Source: Bacteroidota bacterium (lineage in GTDB: Bacteria > Bacteroidota > Bacteroidia > B-17B0 > Aurantibacillaceae). Taken from it: a stretch of DNA of 64,000 nucleotides. The notes below the pieces were generated by a model, which saw only the letters and a program-made list of their open reading frames with translations, ran no database searches and was not told the DNA's origin. Positions within the stretch are counted from its first letter, which is position 1. Each line of letters starts with the position of its first letter. Shown here piece by piece: positions 47,220 to 56,122 of this stretch. The stretch covers positions 1-64,000 of the forward strand of contig CANFTW010000004.1 in the NCBI GenBank assembly GCA_947450025.1. The letters run 5' to 3'. The translations under genes were made by a program, and so were the position numbers.

Positions 47220-47768
47220 GTGTTAAAGTTAAAAAATATAGACTCGATTCTTAAAAGTATTACACCTACGGCAAAATACTTGTTTTTAGGGCTAATCCTA
47301 ATTTTAGGTTCATCATTCTACCATTTAAAGCATCCTTACTACATCAGTGTGATTGACATCAAGCACAATGGTCCTCAAAAAACCTTACAAATAAGTGCTC
47401 GCTTTTTTACAAATGATTTAGAAGATGCTTTAGAAAAATTAAACCACAAAAAAATTGACGTCTTAAATCCTAAAAACAAAACTGAAGTTGATTCAATTCT
47501 ATTCAATTACATTAAACAACGCTTGGCTATTTCTATCAATGCCAAAGTTCAATCAATACAATTTATTGGCTACGAAAAAGAGGACGAATCAATATGGGCA
47601 TACTTAGAAATTAAAAAAGTACCAACACCCAAAACACTTAGCGTTAATACGAAACTACTTTATGATTATCAAACATCTCAAGTCAATATAGTTCATGCAG
47701 AAGTAAATGGAATTAAGAAAAGTAGTAAAGTTACAAACCCTGATAGTAAAGTAGATTTTAGTTTTTAG
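47220..47768 (+). CDS. DUF6702-family protein
   Basis: The frame is open from a GTG at 47157 but this runs into hupE on the other strand; with a -7 element at 47209-47216 the start is more likely GTG 47220 or TTG 47280 (uncertain). The product (182 residues from 47220) has a hydrophobic helix (GLILILGSSF) followed by KHPYYISVIDIKHN, the family motif HP(Y/F)Y.S...I.. and a beta-rich body with GYEKEDESIWAYLEI. DUF6702 proteins accompany HupE and M1 peptidase genes in many Bacteroidota; their function is unknown. It runs into miaA, which starts 1 base after its stop. Confidence 0.72.
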   Translation: MLKLKNIDSILKSITPTAKYLFLGLILILGSSFYHLKHPYYISVIDIKHNGPQKTLQISARFFTNDLEDALEKLNHKKIDVLNPKNKTEVDSILFNYIKQRLAISINAKVQSIQFIGYEKEDESIWAYLEIKKVPTPKTLSVNTKLLYDYQTSQVNIVHAEVNGIKKSSKVTNPDSKVDFSF

Positions 47769-47769
47769 T

Positions 47770-48678
47770 TTGAAAAAGAACCTCATAATTATCGCAGGGC
47801 CAACAGCAGTTGGCAAAACAGCTTTGTCGATTGAACTAGCTAAGTTTTATAATTGCCCTATTATTTCAGCAGATTCTCGTCAGTTTTATAAAGAAATGAG
47901 TATTGGAACAGCCAAACCTACAAAGGAAGAAATGCAAGATGTTCCTCATTATTTTATTGATAATATCAGTATTCATGATACTTATAACGTAGGGCAGTTT
48001 GAAAGAGACGCGATTGATTGCATTGAAAATTTGTTTAAAGAACATGAACAAATCATTTTAGTTGGAGGCTCTGGATTATATATTAATGCGATATTAAATG
48101 GGGTGGATGAATTTGAGGAAATCCCTTCGCAAATCAGAGAGCAATTAATAAAAAATTTTGAAGAAAAAGGATTAATCTATCTCCAAGAAGAATTAAAACA
48201 ACTAGATGAAGTTTATTATCATCAAGTCGATTTAAATAATCCTCAGCGCATCATGCGCGCCTTGGAAGTGTGTATTCATAACAACAAGCCCTACTCTAGT
48301 TTTAGAACTAAAGAAAAAAAACAACGCCCATTTGACACTATTAATATTTTAATTAATACGGAAAGAGAAACTTTATACGCTCGAATTAACAAACGAGTTG
48401 ATGTGATGATGCAAAATGGATTATTAGAGGAGGTAAAATCTCTTTATCCTTATAAACATTTAAATGCGCTCAATACGGTTGGATATAAAGAACTCTTTGA
48501 TTTCATGGATGGCAAATATACTCTGGAAGACGCGATTAATTTAATTAAACAAAATTCTCGTCGATATGCTAAACGTCAATTAACCTGGTTTAATCATCAA
48601 GGTGATTTTGAAACGTTTGAACCAACAGATATAGAAAAAATAAAAGCGTATATAGACATCGTTACCAAATTCTCTTAA
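47770..48678 (+). CDS. miaA: tRNA dimethylallyltransferase
   Basis: The 302-residue protein starts with TTG and has the P-loop GPTAVGKTALS, the SADSRQFYKEMSIGTAKP motif, DTYNVGQFERD, LVGGSGLYI and NPQRIMRALEV, all diagnostic of MiaA. It attaches a dimethylallyl group to A37 of tRNAs that read UNN codons. Length is normal. It is 3 bases upstream of the MFS gene. Confidence 0.97.
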   Translation: MKKNLIIIAGPTAVGKTALSIELAKFYNCPIISADSRQFYKEMSIGTAKPTKEEMQDVPHYFIDNISIHDTYNVGQFERDAIDCIENLFKEHEQIILVGGSGLYINAILNGVDEFEEIPSQIREQLIKNFEEKGLIYLQEELKQLDEVYYHQVDLNNPQRIMRALEVCIHNNKPYSSFRTKEKKQRPFDTINILINTERETLYARINKRVDVMMQNGLLEEVKSLYPYKHLNALNTVGYKELFDFMDGKYTLEDAINLIKQNSRRYAKRQLTWFNHQGDFETFEPTDIEKIKAYIDIVTKFS

Positions 48679-48681
48679 TCT

Positions 48682-49932
48682 ATGTTCGCGTTTATAAAAG
48701 ATTATAAAAAATTAAAGCCTGCCATCATGAATGTGATTGTTGCCGAATTTTTTATACAATTAGTTAATGCTACCTTTATGTTAATTCTGCCATTATACAT
48801 GGATAGAAAAGGGTACTCAGAAGAGGAGATTGCTCTATTTATCACCTTTCGATTTTTAGGTGTTTTCGCCTTAGCATTACCAATTGGAAATATTATTAAA
48901 GGACGAGTGATGAAACCATTTTTTATCATATCCTCCTTATTTGTTCCTCTATTTGGCTTGTGTATAGTGCTTTGTGTGAATCTTCAATTAACCAATCTTA
49001 TATACGTTTCACTTTTATTGTGGGGAGCATCATTTACCTTCATGCAAATACCAATCACTCCTTACATATTAAGAAACGAACGAAAGGAAGAACACACCTC
49101 CGGAATTGCATTAAGTTATAGTACCTGGAGTTTTGCTGGTATAGCAAGTGGTGTTATCATTGCCTTTTTAGATAGAATTAATCCATGGTATTTTGATGAA
49201 GAAAAAATATTAATTCTCTTTTCTATTCTCGGCTTTGGTGGTTTATATTTTATGAGTAAAGTCAATTTAAAAGAAGAAATAGATGATGATAAAACCACCA
49301 TTAAAAAAACGAAGACCCATAAAAACGATTGGTTTTTAATTTTTAAAGGCTTAGTTCCAACACTTATTATTGCTACTGGAGCAGGATTAACCATTCCATT
49401 TATTAGTTTATTTTTTGATAAAGTTCACCACATGGGTAAAGGTGATTTTTCTTTTGTCAGTGCTATTGCCGCTGTTTTAGTTGTTTGGGGAGCCTTAATG
49501 GTACCTCGTATTAAAGCAACTATTGGTTATAAAATTGCCATTCCTACCACACAATCGTTAGCCGTGATTTCATTAGTTGCATTGGCTACCACTCAATTTT
49601 ACAGTCAACATAGTATAGCTGTTTACATTGCCATTATTTGTTATTTATTACGTCAGCCACTCATGAATATGGCTGGGCCAATGACTTCTGAACTTGTGAT
49701 GAATTATGTAGGAGAAAAAAACAGAGAAATTACGAGTGCGTTAACTGCAGCTATTTGGAGTGGAAGTTGGGTTATTAGTGGCTATATGGTAAAAATTATG
49801 TTTAGTAAAGGCTATCCATACGTCAACATTTTTTTAATCACAGCAGGCCTTTATGCCTTTGGTGTGTTAATGTATTATTTTTTGATTGTTGATTATGGGA
49901 AACGAGAAAAGAAAGGTTTAATAAAATCCTAG
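48682..49932 (+). CDS. MFS transporter
   Basis: The 416-residue protein has about 12 TM helices in two bundles with a charged loop in the middle (KEEIDDDKTTIKKTKTHKN), and an Arg in ITFRFLGVFALALPIG of the typical MFS loop. Substrate is not readable; drug or small-metabolite efflux is possible. It follows miaA by 3 bases and its last 4 bases overlap the end of the convergent anti-sigma-like gene. Confidence 0.85.
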   Translation: MFAFIKDYKKLKPAIMNVIVAEFFIQLVNATFMLILPLYMDRKGYSEEEIALFITFRFLGVFALALPIGNIIKGRVMKPFFIISSLFVPLFGLCIVLCVNLQLTNLIYVSLLLWGASFTFMQIPITPYILRNERKEEHTSGIALSYSTWSFAGIASGVIIAFLDRINPWYFDEEKILILFSILGFGGLYFMSKVNLKEEIDDDKTTIKKTKTHKNDWFLIFKGLVPTLIIATGAGLTIPFISLFFDKVHHMGKGDFSFVSAIAAVLVVWGALMVPRIKATIGYKIAIPTTQSLAVISLVALATTQFYSQHSIAVYIAIICYLLRQPLMNMAGPMTSELVMNYVGEKNREITSALTAAIWSGSWVISGYMVKIMFSKGYPYVNIFLITAGLYAFGVLMYYFLIVDYGKREKKGLIKS

Positions 49933-51101
49933 AAATTTAATGTAAATTCAGCAACCGATGAAGCGTTCCAGTTTTTCATTGTATTTAAGGCTTCTTTAAT
50001 TTTATCAGAGCAACCCTCACAATACTCTTTACTAATTTGCGTAATGGTATCTACCTTCAATTCTCCTTTTGCATTTACCTTACCTAAAACTTCATATTTC
50101 CCTTTCATTGAACTATTTTGTGAATGCTCCTTTAAATAGTTTAATACATACTCTTTAATTGCTGATTCACCTCCCGAATAGGATGTTATATTCGATTGTT
50201 CCTTATTAATAGAAGTGGCTGGTGCAGATGCTTTATTAACTGTTGTTAACGTCATTTTTTCAGAAGCAGCAATTTCTTTAGTTCCGTTTTGACTTTCCTC
50301 ATTTTTAGTCACTTTGTAATCTCCATCTACTTTACTCGTATATTCGACTTGAGAAACCGAATTACCATTAGAAAGAGATTTACTTTCTAAAACAACAGAA
50401 GCCTTATCAATTTCGATTTTATCATTATTTGAACTTATTTTTTCTTTTTGTTTTAATTCTGCTTTTTTATCAATCGCAATTGACTGAGCATTCAATTCGT
50501 CTAAAGATTCTTCTTTCCTGTTTTTAAAATAATCTTTCGATTCATCTGTTAATCTGGCAACTGGGGTCATTGATTTATTTTGAGATAATGTTGAAGCTGA
50601 TGAAGAATTATTTTTTGTTTCAGATTCTGATAAAACGTTTTTTGAATTAATAACCTCTTCCAACTTTTCAACCTTATCTGATTCGATTTCTTTAGAATCA
50701 GAATTTGATGGATTAATAAACTCTTGTAGTTTTTGACCTTCCGTTACAGTTTCTTTATTTTCATTAATCGCTAAATTTGAATCGGATGATTGTTTGGCTT
50801 TATTAAAGAAAAATATTGAAATCATGACCACTAAAACTATAGAGGCTGCTGCGCTAAACCAAACAATCTTATGTTTTTGACCGCCCTTTTGTTCAGTAAC
50901 TTTTTTTGAAATTGACGCATTGACTTCCTCTACTAAAGTTTTTGCTTTTTCGGAATTTGCGAGAGAAGTATATCCTTCCAAGGCTTCTTTTTCAAAATCA
51001 TCCATATCATCAAAATTCATCTCAGAGTTAGATGGATGATCTAACCACTGAAATAATTCTTCAGAGCTTAATGGATGTTTATGTTTATCTTGGTGCTTCA
51101 C
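49929..51101 (-). CDS. probable anti-sigma factor, single-TM
   Basis: The 390-residue product has a cytoplasmic N-terminal part with the SSEELFQWLDHP segment and acidic DDMDDFEKEALEGY seen in Bacteroidota anti-sigma factors, one TM helix (about 79-99), a long low-complexity Ser/Asn/Lys/Glu-rich periplasmic region, and a C-terminal domain (about 300-390) with one CEGC pair and a KGKYEVLGKVNAKGEL strand pattern that resembles a TonB-C-like domain. Its start overlaps the sigma gene end by 17 bases, as expected for a sigma/anti-sigma pair. Confidence 0.75.
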   Translation of the reverse strand: MKHQDKHKHPLSSEELFQWLDHPSNSEMNFDDMDDFEKEALEGYTSLANSEKAKTLVEEVNASISKKVTEQKGGQKHKIVWFSAAASIVLVVMISIFFFNKAKQSSDSNLAINENKETVTEGQKLQEFINPSNSDSKEIESDKVEKLEEVINSKNVLSESETKNNSSSASTLSQNKSMTPVARLTDESKDYFKNRKEESLDELNAQSIAIDKKAELKQKEKISSNNDKIEIDKASVVLESKSLSNGNSVSQVEYTSKVDGDYKVTKNEESQNGTKEIAASEKMTLTTVNKASAPATSINKEQSNITSYSGGESAIKEYVLNYLKEHSQNSSMKGKYEVLGKVNAKGELKVDTITQISKEYCEGCSDKIKEALNTMKNWNASSVAEFTLNF

Positions 51102-51675
51102 TGTTTTTTTCTAATTTAATTTTCAAATTTCTTTTTCCATTTTGAATAAAGCTTTTTACCTCATTCAAAGAATATCCTGTTTCATCTGCAATTTCGTTAT
51201 ATGATCTTTCTTTTAGATAAAATAACATGATACATTTTCTCTGATCTTCATTTAACTCTTCAATCGCTTTCTCTAATAGTGTATATTGAATCTCTTTTTC
51301 TGATGCTTGATTAAGATGAGAACTTGATTCAGTTTCCATAAATAAATCAGCATGTACCTCCAAATTAATCTCTTTTTTAAGTTTAGACTGCTGATTTCTT
51401 AAGATCATCAAACAATGATTTTTAGAAAAGGTATATAACCAACTTTTAAAATACTCTATATTAAATTTTAATAAATCGGCCAATAGCTTTTCGAAAATTT
51501 GCATCACGGCATCTTTTGCCTCATCTTCATCTTTTAAATATTTTAAAGAAAGACCCAATACCAAATGAGCATAGCGCTTATATAACATCCCTACAAACAC
51601 ATTGTTTTTGGTGTGTTTATACTCCGTAATTAACTCGTTATCAGAGAAATGGTTATATTTTTCGTTATATAGCAC
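51085..51675 (-). CDS. ECF-type RNA polymerase sigma factor
   Basis: The 196-residue protein has region 2 (YKRYAHLVLGLSLKYLKDEDEAKDAV, read in parts) and region 4 with the helix-turn-helix RSYNEIADETGYSLNEVKSFI. Regions are joined by a normal-length linker. It overlaps its partner anti-sigma gene downstream and is divergent, across 136 bases, from the second YfiR operon, so it may control that operon too; however that operon has a vegetative-type promoter (51735-51765). Confidence 0.9.
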   Translation of the reverse strand: MLYNEKYNHFSDNELITEYKHTKNNVFVGMLYKRYAHLVLGLSLKYLKDEDEAKDAVMQIFEKLLADLLKFNIEYFKSWLYTFSKNHCLMILRNQQSKLKKEINLEVHADLFMETESSSHLNQASEKEIQYTLLEKAIEELNEDQRKCIMLFYLKERSYNEIADETGYSLNEVKSFIQNGKRNLKIKLEKNSEAPR

Positions 51676-51734
51676 CTATTTAATTCATCATAAATATAAG
51701 CTATTTAGATTAGATTTTTAAATCAAAAAAATCC

Positions 51735-51765
51735 TTTGAATAATATTTTGTTAATGTTATATTTG
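51735..51765 (+). promoter_or_regulatory. consensus promoter of the second YfiR operon
   Basis: TTTG (51735-51738), 19 bases, then TATATTTG (51758-51765) is the best promoter match in the window. It predicts a leader of about 40 bases to the TTG at 51812. Confidence 0.72.
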
Positions 51766-51811
51766 TTTGTTGCTGAACTTTAGCAAACCATTAGAGAAAC
51801 CGAACTAAGAA

Positions 51812-52342
51812 TTGAAAAACATCATAAAATATTGCTTATTATTCATTTTGGCTTTTTCGAGTCTTGGATTTCAGCAAATTCAAAATTATGATACTAACTC
51901 AAAACTAAAGGCTGCCTATTTATTTAATTTTACTCGAAATTTTGAATGGCCTGAAAAAATGAAAACAGGAAGTTTCATCATTCAATTAGTTGGTAACAAT
52001 CCTAATCTTTCTAGTGAATTAAATAAAATGGCTTCTACAAAACAAGTAGGAAGTCAAAAATTAGAAATTAGAACAACAACCTCCATCGAATCTTCCATTC
52101 AACCTCATATTATTTTTTTATTAAACGAGTCTTCTGATTTATTAAAAGAAGCCTCGTCCAAATATAAAGGCAAAGGCTCATTAATTGTGACAGAAAAAGC
52201 TGGATTAGCCAAATCTGGGGCAACCATAAATTTTATTGCAGTAGATAATAAATTGAAATTTGAATACAGTAACAATAATGCGAAAAAAGCAGGATTAAAA
52301 ACGAGTGAAGTACTTAAAGGACTAGCTATTGCAGTTGATTAA
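51812..52342 (+). CDS. YfiR-family (DUF4154) periplasmic protein, phosphatase-linked
   Basis: The 176-residue product starts with TTG (GAAAAACATC follows), has a signal peptide and the family motif AAYLFNFTRNFEWPE (EWP at 45-47). The paralogue at 2160-2705 shares EWP, the following FVIGL/FIIQL strand, the KYK.K..LIV strand and GA.I.F. It lacks the two cysteines of that paralogue. It opens an operon with a TPR protein (14-base gap) and the SpoIIE-type receptor (12-base gap). By analogy with YfiR-YfiN it may control the receptor from the periplasm (inference). Confidence 0.85.
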   Translation: MKNIIKYCLLFILAFSSLGFQQIQNYDTNSKLKAAYLFNFTRNFEWPEKMKTGSFIIQLVGNNPNLSSELNKMASTKQVGSQKLEIRTTTSIESSIQPHIIFLLNESSDLLKEASSKYKGKGSLIVTEKAGLAKSGATINFIAVDNKLKFEYSNNNAKKAGLKTSEVLKGLAIAVD

Positions 52343-52356
52343 ATATATTATTAAAT

Positions 52357-53274
52357 TTGTATAAAGTGTTAAAATACTCAAAATCATATCATTACCTAAA
52401 AAACATTCTAAGTTTTTTAATGGTGATTTTTTGTCATAACTCCTATGCACAAAATGATTTGTTATTTGAAGCACAAAAACTTTGTAACGAGAAAAAGTAC
52501 GACTTAGCGATTCCAATGTTGGAAAAAGTCATTGTTCATCCAGAAACAAAAAATGATCCTGCATCTTGGCATATCCGTTCTTTTGCCTATTTACAAACCT
52601 ATAAATTAGCGGGGGCAGGAAATACTTCTAAAATCAATTTATTAGATACAGCTTTATCGTCTGCCTTAATCTCCATCAAATTAGATACCGCTAAAAACTA
52701 TTTAGACAATAACATTGCTTTTGTTAAAAATGGGGCTGCTAGCTATTATAAAATAAGCACCATTTTATTACAAGATTCCATTAATAATATGAAGTCTGAA
52801 TTGTATTATAATAAATATAAAAAGTACACTGCAATAATTAATCCTGGTTTTGATTTCAAAGAAAAAGACATTGAATATTACAAAACAACTGGCAGTATTT
52901 ATGCTGACTTGTACATGAAAAATAATTTTTATCAAAAATATGGAGACATTGCTAAAACGTCTCTATTAAAAGTGTTAGAATTAGATCCTAAAAATATTAA
53001 TGCAAATGTGAACTTAGGCGTTTTATACTATAACCAAGGTGTTACCTTAATGAAAATGATGGAATACGATGTGGATTTAGCACAACTAGATGTCATTCAA
53101 GAAAATGCTAAAAAATTATTTAAACAATCGTTACCATTTATGATCAAAGTGTATGAGCAAGACCCTAAAGCTGAAAAAGTTTTAGAAAGCTTAGAAGGCA
53201 TATACTCAGCCTTAATGGATGACAAAAAAGCAAACGAATTTAAACAAAAAAAAGAAGCCTTAAGTAAACCATAG
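52357..53274 (+). CDS. secreted TPR protein of the second YfiR operon
   Basis: The 305-residue product starts at TTG (GTG at 52366 is possible), has a signal peptide (cut near YAQ, residue 32) and three or four TPR-like units including AIPMLEKVIVHPE, TSLLKVLELDPKNINANVNLGVLYY and QSLPFMIKVYEQDP, read as separate segments. It sits between the YfiR gene and the phosphatase receptor, so it may be a periplasmic scaffold or accessory for that pair. I do not know a named family. Confidence 0.72.
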   Translation: MYKVLKYSKSYHYLKNILSFLMVIFCHNSYAQNDLLFEAQKLCNEKKYDLAIPMLEKVIVHPETKNDPASWHIRSFAYLQTYKLAGAGNTSKINLLDTALSSALISIKLDTAKNYLDNNIAFVKNGAASYYKISTILLQDSINNMKSELYYNKYKKYTAIINPGFDFKEKDIEYYKTTGSIYADLYMKNNFYQKYGDIAKTSLLKVLELDPKNINANVNLGVLYYNQGVTLMKMMEYDVDLAQLDVIQENAKKLFKQSLPFMIKVYEQDPKAEKVLESLEGIYSALMDDKKANEFKQKKEALSKP

Positions 53275-53286
53275 GCTGGCTGTTAT

Positions 53287-55071
53287 ATGGCATTCAAATT
53301 TACCATCGGAAGAAAAATAGGAACAGGATTTGGTATTTTACTAATACTAACACTTATTGCGTTTATATTTACGATTGTTACGATTAAAAAAAGTAAACAA
53401 CAAACCGATTCGGTAGTTGGGCAAGTAACACCATCTGTTTCTGCACTCAAAGAATACAACTTTATTTTACAAAAGTCACAAACATTAATTTCTAAATGGT
53501 TTTTCAATCAAACATCTAACGACGATGCTTCTAAAACTGAACTCAGAACGTTAATTAGCAGAGATTATCCAAGTATCAAATCTAAAATAGGTGAACTATC
53601 CACTGATTGGACGAAAGATGAGAGAGAAAAAGTTAAGTCGATTATTTTTTTTAGTGATGGGTTATTTAAACTTTACCAAGAGGAAATCATGACTCCTTTA
53701 AATTCTTGGGAAAGCTATCAAGACCCTAGTATTAAATTGGTTGCTACCATTCCGTTTGAAGATAGTCAAGAAAAAATACGAATACTATACACACAGTTAA
53801 ACGAATTAATTACTCAAAAAGAATTAAATGCGGAAGAAACAACCGATCAAATGTTCCAGTCTTTTGATTTTTTAGATCAATTTGTAAAAGCCCTAGGGAT
53901 TAGTTTATTTTTTGGTGGAATTTTAATTGCCTTTTTAACCACACGTTCAATTACTAAGCCCATTCAACAGCTTAAAAAAATGTTATTATCAATGGGCTTA
54001 GGTATTTTACCAAAAGAACGGATTAATTACAGAACTGATGAAATTGGCGAAATGGGCATTGCCTTAAATAGTTTGGTGGAATCAATGGAAAGCACCACGG
54101 AATTTGCCAAACAAACGGGTAAAGGAAATTTTGACGCCTACTACAAACCACTTAGTAAAGACGATAGTTTGGGGCATGCTTTATTAAAAATGCGTAACGA
54201 TTTATCGGAAAACGAACGCGTTTTGGAACAAAAAGTTATTGAGCGTACCGAACAAGTGGTTAAGCAAAAAGAAGAAATTGAAGTTAAGACCAAGGAGCTT
54301 GAAATTCTATTCAAACAAGTGACCGATAGTATTCATTATGCCAAGCGTATACAAGAAGCTATCCTTCCGCCAAATAATTTGGTAAAAAAATTCTTACCAG
54401 AATCGTTTGTTTTATACAAACCGAAAGATATTGTAAGTGGTGATTTTTATTGGATCGATCAAAAAGGAGATTGGAGTTATTTTGCAGCGGTAGATTGTAC
54501 TGGACATGGAGTACCTGGTGCTTTTATGAGTATTGTAGGGTATAACTTACTGAAAGATATTTTAAAAAATACAGAAAGCATGGAGCCATCCATTATTATG
54601 GATAAGATGAATGATGGCGTTGCACATACCTTGCATACCAATACCACATCGGGTAAACAAACTAAAGATGGGATGGACATGGCTCTTTGTGCCTTAAATT
54701 ATCAAACCTTAGAATTACAATATTCGGGAGCCTTTAATCCACTTTATATTATTAGAGGAGAAGAATTAATTCAATACAAGGCCAATAAATTTCCAGTAGG
54801 GATGTTTATTGGAGACAAACAAAACTTTACAAACCATCGTATTCAATTGCAAAAAGGTGATCGGATTTATATTTTCTCTGATGGATATGCTGATCAATTT
54901 GGTGGACCGAAAGGAAAAAAATTCATGGCAGGAAATTTCCGTCAATTATTAATGGATGTGAGTAAATTGCCTATTGAAAAACAAAAAACAACCTTAAATC
55001 AAACCATTGAAGAGTGGAGAGGGAATTTAGAACAGGTTGATGATATTCTAATCATTGGAGTCACGATTTAA
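53287..55071 (+). CDS. two-TM receptor with SpoIIE/PP2C-type phosphatase output
   Basis: The 594-residue protein has TM1 (about 11-30), a periplasmic helical domain, TM2 (about 201-220), HAMP, a conserved block at E272-FAKQTGKGN, a coiled coil (about 300-350) and a SpoIIE-like phosphatase: SGDFYW (D386), AAVDCTGHG (D403), DGMDMAL (D464) and FSDGYADQ (D532), the aspartates that hold the two metal ions. Such phosphatases act on phosphoserine or threonine of STAS-type or other regulators; the target here is unknown. The periplasmic domain and block match those of the histidine kinase at 4924-6948. It ends the YfiR operon, before a terminator. Confidence 0.92.
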   Translation: MAFKFTIGRKIGTGFGILLILTLIAFIFTIVTIKKSKQQTDSVVGQVTPSVSALKEYNFILQKSQTLISKWFFNQTSNDDASKTELRTLISRDYPSIKSKIGELSTDWTKDEREKVKSIIFFSDGLFKLYQEEIMTPLNSWESYQDPSIKLVATIPFEDSQEKIRILYTQLNELITQKELNAEETTDQMFQSFDFLDQFVKALGISLFFGGILIAFLTTRSITKPIQQLKKMLLSMGLGILPKERINYRTDEIGEMGIALNSLVESMESTTEFAKQTGKGNFDAYYKPLSKDDSLGHALLKMRNDLSENERVLEQKVIERTEQVVKQKEEIEVKTKELEILFKQVTDSIHYAKRIQEAILPPNNLVKKFLPESFVLYKPKDIVSGDFYWIDQKGDWSYFAAVDCTGHGVPGAFMSIVGYNLLKDILKNTESMEPSIIMDKMNDGVAHTLHTNTTSGKQTKDGMDMALCALNYQTLELQYSGAFNPLYIIRGEELIQYKANKFPVGMFIGDKQNFTNHRIQLQKGDRIYIFSDGYADQFGGPKGKKFMAGNFRQLLMDVSKLPIEKQKTTLNQTIEEWRGNLEQVDDILIIGVTI

Positions 55072-55085
55072 TCTTTAATAAACAT

Positions 55086-55112
55086 AAGCCTTCCTAATGG
55101 AAGGCTTTTTTA
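55086..55112 (+). terminator. intrinsic terminator of the second YfiR operon
   Basis: A perfect 9-bp GC-containing stem AAGCCTTCC (55086-55094) with GGAAGGCTT (55099-55107), loop TAAT, is followed by five T. It is 15 bases after the phosphatase stop and separates it from the TPR gene at 55131. Confidence 0.9.
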
Positions 55113-55130
55113 TCTTAAACTAAATGAACT

Positions 55131-56114
55131 ATGCTAAAATCTCTCAGTATACTGATTATATCAACCATATTGGTTAATCCTATTTTTGCTCAAGATAATA
55201 CCCTTGACACGTCAAAGTATAAAGATTTAAGAAACCGCATACAAGACCAAACTATTTTCTTGAAATTTGACCCACAAAACAAAGATGCCTATCTTAAAAG
55301 GTCGTATTACAAATCGCAAATGAATAATCATCAAGGCGCTATTGAAGATTTAAATACCTATTTAGAATTAGACCCTACAGATTATAAAGCCTATAACAGC
55401 AGAGCGTTTTCGAAAGAAAGAATTGACGATATTAAAGGCGCAATGGATGATTACACCCAAAGCATTGAATTAAAAAAAGATTTTATGGATCCATACTATG
55501 GAAGAGCCATTAATTTTTATAAAATGAAAAATTTTAAGGCCGCTTTAAATGATTTAGATGTGGTTTTAAAATTAGATCCCAATTACATGGAATGTTATTT
55601 ATATAGAGGATATACGTTAATGGAATTGAAAGACTATGAAAGTGCTATTCGAGATTTTAATCGTGTGATAGAAGTCTACCCTGATAACTCAAAAGCCTAC
55701 AATAACCGTGGCATGTCTAAATATTTTTTAAAAGATTATATTGGCGCTATGGAGGATATGAATATTGCTATTAAACTAACACCTGACTATGCTCAAGCGT
55801 TTAATAAGAGAGGACAAGTAAAACTTGCGTTATTGGATTTTAAAGGGGCTTTAGATGACTTAAATAAATCCATTCAATTATTTGCCTTTAATGCCTCTGC
55901 CTACAATAACAGAGCGGCGGCCAAAATTGAATTAAAAGATTATGCAGGAGCCATTTCCGACCTTGATCAATCTATTGAATTAGACCCCGAACTTCCTGAA
56001 ACCTACAATAACAGAGGGGCACTTTATGAACAAATGGGAAATCTGCAAAAAGCTAAACTTGATTACAAAATGGCGGATTTTAAAATGAAAACAAATGCCG
56101 TTCAAAACAAATAA
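55131..56114 (+). CDS. secreted TPR protein
   Basis: The 327-residue product has a signal peptide (cut near IFAQ, residue 21) and about eight TPR units of the type AI.DL...LELDP..Y.AY.NR, typical of periplasmic TPR proteins. The repeats are regular and share phrases such as AYNNRG and DLDQSIELDP, showing recent duplication within the gene. It sits 8 bases before the Crp/Fnr gene, so the two are likely cotranscribed. Function unknown. Confidence 0.85.
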   Translation: MLKSLSILIISTILVNPIFAQDNTLDTSKYKDLRNRIQDQTIFLKFDPQNKDAYLKRSYYKSQMNNHQGAIEDLNTYLELDPTDYKAYNSRAFSKERIDDIKGAMDDYTQSIELKKDFMDPYYGRAINFYKMKNFKAALNDLDVVLKLDPNYMECYLYRGYTLMELKDYESAIRDFNRVIEVYPDNSKAYNNRGMSKYFLKDYIGAMEDMNIAIKLTPDYAQAFNKRGQVKLALLDFKGALDDLNKSIQLFAFNASAYNNRAAAKIELKDYAGAISDLDQSIELDPELPETYNNRGALYEQMGNLQKAKLDYKMADFKMKTNAVQNK

Positions 56115-56122
56115 ATGTCACG

